Of a stretch of DNA of 64,000 nt, positions 55,192 through 64,000 are shown one piece after another. A program made the translations under genes and the position numbers. The stretch is taken from NCBI GenBank assembly GCA_027924585.1, contig BSBM01000096.1, positions 6,137,501 to 6,201,500 of the forward strand, in the 5' to 3' direction. The DNA comes from Larix kaempferi. Taxonomy: Eukaryota; Streptophyta; Pinopsida; Pinales; Pinaceae. Position 1 is the stretch's first letter. Each line of letters starts with the position of its first letter. The notes under the pieces are model-generated. The model did not search any database, was not told the DNA's origin, and saw nothing but the letters and a program-made list of their open reading frames with translations.

Positions 55192-55768
55192 TGTTGATGT
55201 ATTTGTAACTTCAGAATGCATTTCACATATGTATATTGTATTCCTATAGAGATGTTATTATTCCTCTATACAGAAGTGTCGTCATTTTTATTGTAAGTGT
55301 CATAACTTATAGTTGATGGGTTATTAGACCACCTTGATGGGGTTGGCCCTGTATAAGTCATGTGGGTTAAAGGGTTATTAGACCACCCTATTGGGGGTCG
55401 GCCTTGTCAGCATTATGTTATGTGATTATGTTGAGGCCGACCTAGTAAGGTTATTAGGCAAGTCAAGTAATGTATAAATAGAGTGCGGGAGGCACTCTAT
55501 GTGATCATTAAATTTCTCACTCATACACTCATTGGAGAGTGGCACACTAGTGGAGGAGGAGAAGCTGCTGCTAGGAGACTATCTCTTATGCTTGGGTTTT
55601 GTATCATTGCTCTATCTATCTCTGAGGAAGTTATTGGATTTTTTCACCTTTATGGTTTTCCCCAAGGAAACTCTGTTTGTCTATTGTATCTAGTGATTGA
55701 TATGATGTACATTTTATTCTCTCAGTTAAGATCCTAGATCATATTGCATTGATGCTAAAAAATTAACA
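55192..55768 (+). repeat. 3' LTR of element C14
   Basis: 577 bp ending AAAAATTAACA, followed by CTTGA, where the RT of B resumes. Confidence 0.93.
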
Positions 55769-56429
55769 CTTGATGTACCTAATGAACAAGAGACCAGATA
55801 TTTGCTTTGCGATGAACACTTTGAGCCAGTTTCTGACAGATCCTAGAGGTGTTCACCTGGTTGCTGTAAAACATATTCTGAGGTACTCTAAGGGTACGAT
55901 TGACTATGGGATCAAGTATGATGTGAATCAAAAGTTTAACCTGGAGGGTTATGTTGATTGAGATTGGGCTAGTAGTGCTGGAGATAGGAAGAGCACTTCA
56001 GGGTGATACTTCAGTATGGGATCGGGTGTGATCTCTTGGTTTAGCAGGAAGCAGTCCTGCGTAGCATTGACTACAGCCGAAGCAGAGTATGTCGCAGCTT
56101 GTTCATCCAGTTGTGAGGTAGTATGGATTAGGAAGCTATTATATGAGTTATTTGATCTCCCGTTGGATGCTACCTGTATCTTCTGTGATAGCCAGAGTTG
56201 TGTGAAGTTTTCTGAGAACTCGGTGTTCCATGATAGGTCGAAGCATATCGAGATCAAATATCACTATATTAGGGATATGGTGCAAAGAGGAGAAGTGAAG
56301 CTCTTGTATGTTGCGACATATGAGTAGACTGCAGATGTGTTGACCAAACCACTAGCCAGAGTGAAGTTCGAGTACTTCAGAGAGCGGCTTGGTGTTCTTC
56401 AGATAGAAGATACTTCAAGGAAGAAGTGA
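55769..56429 (+). pseudogene. Reverse transcriptase end and RNase H of B (part 2)
   Basis: The RT of B resumes as LMYLMNKRPDICFAMNTLSQ and HILRYSKGTIDYGIKYD. RNase H follows: GYVD then a stop, DRKSTSG then a stop, then 103 open codons (56016-56327) with VISWFSRKQSCVALTTAEAE, CEVVWIRKLLYELFDLPLDA, CDSQSCVKF and HIEIKYHYIRDMV. After one more stop it ends VLTKPLARVKFEYFRERLGV and TSRKK, TGA at 56427-56429. The TSRKK end matches element F rather than C14. Confidence 0.92.
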
Positions 56430-56489
56430 TGGGACACATTTGTAGGAGCCATTCCAAGCATGGTGGTAGGAGGATCCTCCCATGGCTAT

Positions 56490-56945
56490 GGATGTAAGCG
56501 TTGTGTGATGAGCATCAGGAAGATGCTTTGGATGATGTACTGTATGATGACTATCAGGATGATGCTCCAGATGACATGCATCAGGACGATGATCAGGATG
56601 ATCATGCAATGTTGATGTGCATCAGGATGATGTACTGTATGATGACTATCAGGATGATGCTCCAAATGACATACATCAGGACGATGCTATGACGATGATC
56701 AAGGTGATCATGTGATGATGATGTGCATCAGGATGATGTACTGTATGATGAGTATCAGGATGATGCTCCAGATGACATGCATCAGGAGGATGCTGTGACG
56801 ATGATCAGGATGATCATGCGATGATGATGTGCATCAGGATGATGTACTGTATGATGATGATCAGGATAATCATGAGTATTAGGATGATACTGTGTTCGAG
56901 GATGATCATATTTATCTTGAGTATCAGGATGGTACTCTGTGGCCG
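56490..56945 (+). repeat. About 125-bp minisatellite, 3-4 copies (B)
   Basis: Units contain GATGTACTGTATGATGACTA, CAGGATGATGCTCCA, GACATGCATCAGGA and GATCAGGATGATCATG. It lies downstream of RNase H. The GAT-rich ORFs on both strands are repeat products. Confidence 0.85.
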
Positions 56946-57625
56946 TTGACAGGTTGTGCAAGGGTAGCATGTAATACGTCCTGGAGATTTGAACAAGTTG
57001 TGCTAGTCACGTAAAAGGCCTTGGATGCTCTTTTGAGATCTTGTTGGGCAAGACACTCTTTTAAGGTTTTGCTAGACCACATGTAATACATCCTGGAGAT
57101 TTGGATAGGTTGTGCTAGTCACGTAAATGGCCTCGAATGCTATTTAGAGATCTTGCTGGGAAAGACACTCTTTTGAGGTTTTGTGGGGACCACATGTAAT
57201 ACGTCCTAGAGTTCCAGACAGGTTGTGATAGTCATGTAAAAGGCCTCGGATGCTCTTTAGAGATATTGCTGGGAAAGACATTCTTTTAAGGTTTTTTGGG
57301 GACCACATGTAATACGTCCTGGAGATCCAGACAGGTTGTGCTAGTCACGTAAAAGGCCTCAGATGCTCTTTAGATATATTGCTAGGAAATACACCCTTTT
57401 AAGGTTTTGTGGCTGGGGTCACAGGTAATACGTCCTGGAGATCCGGATAGGTTGTGCTAGTCATGTAAAAGTCATTGGATGATCTTTAGAGATCTTGCTG
57501 GGCTAGACACTCTTTTAAGGTTTTGTGACAGTCACATGTAGAAGATCTTGGGAGAGTCGATAGGTTGAGCTATGTGCTTGTAAAAGGCCTGGGATGCTCT
57601 TTCGAGGTTTTGTTGATGCACGTAA
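56946..57625 (+). repeat. About 118-bp minisatellite, 5-6 copies (B)
   Basis: Units contain ACAGGTTGTGCTAGTCACGT, AAAAGGCCTCGGATGCTC, CTTTTAAGGTTTTGTGG and CACATGTAATACGTCCTGGA. Copies vary by about 5-10%. It is in the reverse sense of related words in element F (for example CACAACCTGTCCACGGCC), consistent with common descent. Confidence 0.87.
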
Positions 57626-57892
57626 TTAGTCCTGGAATCCACAGGATGGCTAGCTCGCAGAGATGATGAAGACCTAGAGGAGGCTAGGCCTACAACCAGC
57701 ATGAAAAAGGGCTGGTTCTGTAGAACTTCCTATGACAAGATGAATTCAGAGATAACCCGATGATCGAGATGTCAAGTACAGCAGCTGTGAGTATGATGAT
57801 GCTCTGTGATCCAGTAATGATGATCCAGCTCCAGAATTGAAGACTTGTGCTTATATGTATTGATGACTTGTGTCTAGAGAATACCGTCCTAG

Positions 57893-57903
57893 TTAAGAGG
57901 GAG
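57893..57903 (+). promoter_or_regulatory. Polypurine tract of B
   Basis: TTAAGAGGGAG directly before the 3' LTR. Confidence 0.85.
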
Positions 57904-58540
57904 TGTTGATGTATTTGTAACTTCAAAACACATTCTTCTATGTATTACATTTGTACTTTATTGTATCCCCAACGAAGATGTATTATTCCTCCGATTGGGA
58001 GTGTTATCATTTGTATTTGCAAGTGTTGCAAGTATTATTGTAAGTGTCGCAACTTATATTTGATGGGTTATTAGACCACCTTGCTGGGGTCGACCCTGTA
58101 TGAGTTGTGTGGGTCAAAGGGTTATTAGACCACCCTAGTGGGGTTGGCCCAGAGTTAGTTTATGTTAAGTTGTTAAGTTGGGGACAACCTAGTTGAGTAA
58201 ATGTCAAGTGAAAGTAAAAGTATAAATAGAGAGTGTGACTCTCTCAATTGAGACATTCTCTCATTCAATCACTTCACATTATTGAGAGAGAGGAGGATTG
58301 CGCACTAGTGGAGGAGGAGTAGTTGCTGCAGTCATCTATCTCTTGGGTTTGATCCTTGTGATCTTTGTATTGGTGCTTATTCTATCTCTGAGGAAGTTTT
58401 GGGGTTTTTCACCTTCTTTTTTCTCCCCGATGAAATGTTTTGTGTCTCTTGTCTCTTGTCTCTGATGCTTGATATGCTGTACATGTTGTTCTTTCAGTTA
58501 AGATCCTAGATCTATTGAATTAAATGTTGAAAAACTAACA
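57904..58540 (+). repeat. 3' LTR of element B
   Basis: 637 bp, ending GAAAAACTAACA, with TTCTC following. Same length as the 5' LTR. Confidence 0.92.
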
Positions 58541-58703
58541 TTCTCAGATCCCACTTTTTGTGTTGCATTCCTCTAGATGACAATGCCATCCCAAGTATTC
58601 CATAATTCCATAGAATTCTTGGATCCCACTGTATTTGTTGCATGTCTCCCAATGGAATTGTTTCTTGTAGAGGACTATCCTTCCAAATAATTCCAGGGTC
58701 CCA

Positions 58704-61700
58704 TCATCTTAATTGCATCCTCCCAAACACCAAAATTAATAGAAATAATAGATCATCATGGAGAAATTCTAAATCATTCCACCAAACTAGAAGTCCATCA
58801 CTTCCAAAGGAAGATTGAGTCTCTTCATAAGCCATGTTCAAACTAATTCTGCATTTTCCATCCATAAGACATAGGTGACAATCCCATGTCCATCCAAGTA
58901 TACTATAAACATCACATAGTAGCCACAAATGCGTATACAACTTCTCACAAAAGATGAATGGTATGCCCATAAAAATTCCACTGATGTAAAAAAAAAACTT
59001 ACCCATTGGGGTACTCAACTCCCTCATGTATCTATCCACCCAATCAGTGGATGAATTCATAATCCATCTTAGTGATTTGGATGAAAAGCTTGTAGATTCC
59101 CCATGTACCATATTCGCTTTGGTGCAACAACTCTTTACTCTATTACTTATTCCTTCTAACTGGCTCAAGTGGAACTCCCTTGCACAACTATGCATGATGC
59201 TAACATCAGATAGATTCCTCTATTGATGATCATAAAAATGGTAAGGGATAGGTGCGATTGTCAAACTCCAAGTTCTAACCATGAAATGATCAATAAAGTG
59301 TGTGGCATCCTCCTTCTCCTCATGTGGTACCAAAAGAAAAAAACCCTTTACCCAATATTCATCCCTATGCGTGTTGGATTCCATATGTGTGTGGCATGGA
59401 TAATGGTGAACCAAATCTCTATAAAAATCATCCATCACAGTTGGCTCAACCAAGTGAGATCATGTGCCTCATCCAAAATTGTACAACTACCACCTAGAGG
59501 AAACTCATAATCTCTCAAGCAATGAATAGGTGCTTGGTATTCATTTTTCTTGACCTCAAATTCCACAAGAACATGTAAATCAAAATGCGCCTCATGTTCT
59601 CGATGCATAGAAGTACCATATATCAAAACATTGTTGTTCAAATTACAAGGGTTCAAGTCCCATGTCCAATCAACAAAAAATTAGGCATCATCAAAATTTC
59701 ATGGATTCCCATGCTGCTCACAAGATGTGTAAAATGTATCCAAGAAGTCTCCATAGATGTAAGCAGAAATATCACTCATGTGTCTTTTCTCCCAAATAGG
59801 AAAAGAAGAGACTGTCCAACCCAATGATCCAACTGGAAAGCAAGGTGCTTCCCTATCTGAATATTCCCAATGGCTCAACTCTCTACCACTAGTCATAAGG
59901 TGTATGCAATCATAATGTTCCCTACTCAATGAAGTCAAATGGGAACCATATGCACCTTTATGTGTGGAGGAATCAAATTTAGTCATGGGATGCCTCTAAA
60001 ACTGCTAGGAAGCGTATGGTGCTATCATTGAACCAATTGGAGTGAATGTGGGATCCTTCTTCCCTTCTTCGGGCACCATCAAGAAGAAACCTTTGACCCA
60101 AACTTCCTTGTCAATTGAAATGGAATAAGCAGAAGGAAATAATGTAGGATCATGGACCAAAATATCATCACCGCAAGCCTCATCCATCAAGATAATGGAT
60201 GCATCAACCCCATCAAAGGCTGGTCCATCAAACAAGAGATCTTATGACTCCTCAATGGAGAAATGACTCACTATAGGAAGAAGCTCAGTTTCGCTCTGGG
60301 AGACAGTATGTGCTTGGAACTTATAATTTGCATCCAAAAACTCCTCAAACACATGCTGGTCATTTTACACCTCTTGAACCACTATCTCATGAGGTTCCTC
60401 CATAGAAATCTAAATTTCATCAAGCTAAAGAGAATGGATGATTAGAATGTAGGAGGGAATGTGTGATCTCTGCAACTCTTGGTGAATTTGTTCTATCTCC
60501 ATATTGGATTCCAAGGGGGAACTTTGAGTGCTTCTAAAAGAATATTGGGTGGCGATCAACTAATCATTGAGCTTTCAAATCTCCTTATCATCCTTCAAGG
60601 ATTATCCCTGCAGAAGATGAACAAGCTCATACAAGTAATATCTATCAGAAAGAATATGTGGAAAATTACATTGGATTGTAGTGATTTCTTTCTGGATCTT
60701 CTCCATGTCTTCAAGGAAAGATGAATATTCGAATGAAGCATCTCTGCAACAAGATTTTGACACTAAAACATGTGTGTCATGGAGAATGTGTAAGTCCTCG
60801 ATCTTTATTTCACTCATATTCAAGGGCCATTCAAGGAAGTGAGGTTATTGAGGGTGAGCCTCCTCTTCTTTAATGAGATCAACTTTACCATGTAGTTCAA
60901 GTGGTGACTGAAAAGTTGATCCTGAAAAAACTTTTGCTTCTACAAGCGCTTTATCATCATGATCAAGGGAATTTGTGCTTGCAACCGTTTCTTCAAAACT
61001 TATCTCTATGTCACCCATATAGAGACTTGAGCATCCATCTATAGGTGCTCTTTCAGCCATGTCCAAAATGTCACTTATCTCTCTGGATTGTTCTTCTACA
61101 GTATTGGTGGTAGGATCCAAGGAATGAATACCCTGCTCTTTTGTTGCACAATCCTCATCAGTAATGATTTTAGGTATGTATTCTTTCAATTCACCAATTA
61201 AATAACTAGGTGGCTCATGTCTCCTCTCCTTGTTGACTAGGATTAGGCTCTCCAAGTAACTTAATGTCTCACTGACAACAGAGTGTGTAATTATACATGT
61301 GAGCTCATAACTTCATAACTTCATCACATTTTGCTTGGTATTAGGGTGCTTCTTCTTCTTTTTCATCCTCCTCCAAGTGGCTTGTGGCTTCTTAATCATC
61401 ATGGCTACCACAATTATGCTTATTTATGCACTCTTCATGCTCCTCTAAATATTGATCGTCCACTGTAGATTCATTGTTGCTTGTACCACCTCCTTCACAA
61501 AAACATTTGGAGCCTTTATTTTGAGACAAACCAAATAAGAATATATAGAGAATTCGCATTCCTCATGGTGATGTTAAGGTCTCTTTAAGGTACTTCACAC
61601 TCCTATCAATATCTTGGAGTTTCATATCATGTTTCTTGAGATACTCCTTCAAAGTGGGCTCCTTTCTATCTACTAGTTTATCCATTGGTGGAATATGCAA

Positions 61701-61871
61701 ACTATCATCTATGTAGGAGTAATCACATAAATATTCATACTCCTCATGTGAAACATGTAAAAATCCACTTGTGGTTTCATCGCCTCCATCAATGTAAATT
61801 TCACATTCATCAAGGAAGCAATCTTCCCTTGCATCCAATTCCCAATCGTCATCACTCGAGACCAATCTCAT
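58704..61871 (-). pseudogene. Decayed reading frame of unknown function
   Basis: Minus-strand open pieces at 61255-60845, 60823-60602, 60235-60005, 59986-59699 and 59656-59435 all lie in one frame; 59453-59220 and 59195-58704 lie in another, shifted frame, and 61871-61563 in a third. This suggests one long coding sequence of about 1000 codons broken by stops and a few shifts. The N-terminal part is acidic (SSDDDWELDAREDCFLDECE, KEPTLKEYLKKHDMKLQDID). A motif WVKGFFLMVPEEGKKD (near 60105) returns as WVKGFFLLVPHEEKED (near 59350), so a domain of about 250 residues may be doubled. Later parts are rich in W, F and Y. I do not recognise the family. A primer-site-like sequence about 90 bases upstream suggests a retrotransposon-borne protein. 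No gag-pol motif is seen. Confidence 0.5.
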
Positions 61872-61957
61872 AGTTGCATTTTATTCGTTGTCGGATGATG
61901 TGGTATGCAATATTACTTAACTAAGATATTTATTTCCATAGGAGTAGAGGAAATTAA

Positions 61958-61967
61958 TCTGATACCA
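61958..61967 (-). promoter_or_regulatory. Possible primer binding site (tRNA-iMet)
   Basis: The minus strand reads ATAGTGGTATCAGATTAAT; TGGTATCAGA matches the first 10 bases of the initiator-Met primer site. TATTGCA lies 7 bases before it as a possible LTR end. If real, an LTR would occupy bases above 61974. No partner LTR was found. Confidence 0.4.
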
Positions 61968-61974
61968 CTATAAT

Positions 61975-64000
61975 TGCAATACCCCATTTTTCCCTTGACA
62001 TGTATTTGGCTTTGATGTAAATACTGTGTATATACATAATGTGTATTTTCCCTAGTGTGGAGCTCAAGGCCAAGGCCCCACTAGTGGACGTTTAAGTTTA
62101 TTGCTTAGGCAAGTATTTGGATAGTTGATTATTCATGGGATGCTAAGCCATGGATAAATGTAAATGATGTAATTATTATTGAATGAATAAAATAACCAAG
62201 AAGCTGGATAAGGAGGAAATGAATGAGAAAGGGCCATGTGTATCCCCTAGGGAGAGGTGAGGGGGCTTAGGATTGGTTTCCCATATTGCCACATGTTTGA
62301 CTGAGAACCTAGGGGAAATCTCTGCTGACATTAATGCAACTGTAGTGGGTGGTTGAGAACCCTGATGGCTGAGGCTGCTGGAGTGTGGAGCATGCCTGCG
62401 ATTTTGTATGGAAGGGCATGGCTCTAATCGCTTGAGCACAACGACACTCAATCACCTGGGAGAGCTCGCTGAACCTGTTTGACTATCCGGGAGGAGGAGG
62501 CATGGGGGGGGATTCATTCATTCATTCATGCAGACATATAGACATTCCTCACTACTCACTCACGCACTCACTCGCCCCTGAACACACTTGCCATTCACAA
62601 GCCATCGAACCTCGCAAAAAATTTGTTCCTATATTTCCTATATGCACCAAACCAATCCAAGAAAAGGGAAATTGGAGATTAAACGTACTTCCCGTGTGGG
62701 AGAAAGATCCTGAGAGTTGATATCCATAACCACCCTATGTGAAAACCCCAATTACATGGACAAAGCGGCATTGATAGAAGATGTTGCAGAGTGGTATTGG
62801 CAGAGCGGTCGTGAGGAAACCGGCCCAAGCCTGGTAACGAATCATTTGTTGAACTATGGGAGAGAATTGGGTTGCTTGATAAACCCAGTGAAGGCTATAG
62901 TCTCAATGAACTAGTGACTAGACCTTTCTATGCCCATCCTGGAATAACACTGGAAGGGAAGGACCATGAGAGACTGTGTAGCAGTGATAGGATATTCCTT
63001 GTGTTGGATGTGGTAGGTATGGTGGGTTCCAGGTCGGCTGAGAGCAACTGGACCTTTCTTTGCCCATCCTGGAATAGCACTGGAAGGGAAGATTCCTTGA
63101 GAGACTGTGTAACAACGATTTAGGTATTCCTTGTGTTGGATGTGGTAGGTATTGTGGGTGCTAGGTCAATTGAGTGCTGAGATGCCTGCAACTCTATGGT
63201 TGAGCTCATTGGCTTAGCAACACCTTCCTTATTATCCCTGAATTACTTGATAAACCACTGTAGGTTGGATTAGCATGGGTAGGAGCTCTGTAATGCTTGA
63301 TAAACCCAACTACATGCTAGTTTAGTGTGAGAATGGAGCCTTGACTGTGAGAGAACCTGTTAGCCCTCCTTAGTGGATACACTGCCCAGCTCGGCGGTGA
63401 TCTCCCAACTGAAATAGTATAGGCTGGACAGATATCTAAGGTTGGGTGGAATGTTGCTCTCACTTAGTCAGTTGCTTCGGAATTGAAATGTAAGTATTTA
63501 TGTTATGGTAAATGATGTTGTTTCATTGTTGTGATGAATGATTGTGTATAATTATGGAACTGTGGAATGTATGAATATGAATGAGACTGAAAAGAAGTCA
63601 TAGACAAGCCTGAGCAAGAGGCTGAATTCACTGTTGTATGTATGTCTTATATTGCATGAGTTTAATGCCTTGTAATTCTTGCATAAGATAGATGTGTGGA
63701 TTAAATCTGTTAATGCATTTTACATGTTATAATGAATGATAGTGTTTCATTATTGAAGATGAATGTTCATGCATAACTAACCTCTGAAGGAGATGTATAT
63801 TTACACTTGATCCTTGATAAGGAAGAGAACCCTGGAAGTGATTTCAGAAACCTCTGTGGGTTAGATGGAATGGAAGATCTTGGCAGGTTGAAGGTTGGAA
63901 GTGTCTAAGTGGGGCTATATATAGAACTTAAGAGAAGGAAATGAGGAGGTTAGATACCTCACCTGACCACGGGATTCTACCATTGGATAGAGATTTCCAA
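61975..64000 (-). other. Region without a gene, possible LTR
   Basis: About 2 kb with no coding region I can support. CATTCATTCATTCATGC and CACTCACGCACTCACTC runs lie near 62510-62575. It could be the 5' LTR of the element carrying the decayed frame at 58704-61871, but its far end lies beyond the window. Confidence 0.3.
62918..63175 (+). repeat. About 129-bp tandem duplication
   Basis: GGAATARCACTGGAAGGGAA lies after GACCTTTCTWTGCCCATCCT at 62922 and again at 63051. The unit continues to GTGTTGGATGTGGTAGGTAT in both copies. The short open frames here run through the duplication. Confidence 0.85.

Larger units (their letters stand above)
39055..55768 (+). mobile_element. Copia element C14, nested in B and itself interrupted
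   Basis: LTRs of 577 bp lie at 39055-39631 and 55192-55768. CTTGA at 39050-39054 and 55769-55773 is a perfect target duplication within the RT of B. Its gag is cut at 40424 by element C23 and resumes at 46812. Without C23 it is about 10.3 kb, long for this family because a segment of about 3.47 kb holding the intron-like block, RT and RNase H is tandemly doubled. LTRs differ at about 39 of 577 positions by eye. Confidence 0.93.
34874..58540 (+). mobile_element. Outer copia element B, interrupted by nested insertions
   Basis: LTRs of 637 bp lie at 34874-35510 and 57904-58540, flanked by TTCCC (34869-34873) and TTCTC (58541-58545), a target duplication with one mismatch. The interior is leader, gag remnant, intron-like block and RT, which is cut at 39054 by element C14 and resumes at 55774 or just before. 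Without the insertion the copy is about 6.9 kb. The LTRs differ at about 47 of 637 positions by eye, the most of any pair here, as expected for the outermost element. Confidence 0.9.

Noticed and set aside
62176-63123. Several short frames on both strands
   Set aside because: Partly from the 129-bp duplication; no known motif and no consistent frame.

Overview
This is nuclear DNA of a land plant, most likely a seed plant with a large, repeat-rich genome. It is AT-rich, and almost every recognisable coding stretch belongs to plant-type LTR retrotransposons: Ty1/copia with an initiator-Met tRNA primer site (TGGTATCAGAGC), and Ty3/gypsy. I found no intact host gene, no rRNA or tRNA gene and no CRISPR array. 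The species cannot be told from the sequence; a conifer-like genome is only a guess from the density of old, nested elements.

Layout. 1-10465: two head-to-tail, badly decayed copia copies (E1, E2) that share one middle LTR. 10642-17674: a complete minus-strand copia copy (F) with 592-bp LTRs and a GTAAG target duplication; it is the only copy of this family here that still shows protease and integrase remains. 18538-20982: a decayed gypsy gag-protease fragment. 20983-24859: no gene. 24860-31096: a different and much younger copia element (Y) with LTRs about 99% identical, a TTATT target duplication, and a gag-pol broken by only a few stops and frameshifts. 31097-34873: mostly featureless, with an old copia reverse transcriptase (RT) relic. 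34874-58540: a three-level nest. Outer element B (637-bp LTRs) is interrupted in its RT by element C14 (577-bp LTRs, TSD CTTGA), which is interrupted in its gag by element C23 (589-bp LTRs, TSD TGGAA). 58541-61871: a decayed minus-strand reading frame of unknown function with a primer-site-like sequence at its upstream end, followed by 2 kb without genes.

E1, E2, F, B, C14 and C23 form one copia superfamily, as judged by shared LTR core, leader, gag and RT-RNase H. Compared with F, the plus-strand copies lack protease and most of integrase and carry instead a 1.1-1.4 kb intron-like block between gag and RT. All of them carry minisatellites in the same place, between RNase H and the 3' LTR, with a different repeat unit in each subfamily and units that are often inverted repeats. 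Their LTRs share a TATA box followed at once by a hairpin whose two arms change together between subfamilies. LTR differences counted by eye are about 7% (B), 7% (C14), 6.5% (C23), 6.4% (F) and about 1% (Y). This agrees with the nesting order and with an older burst followed by one recent arrival.
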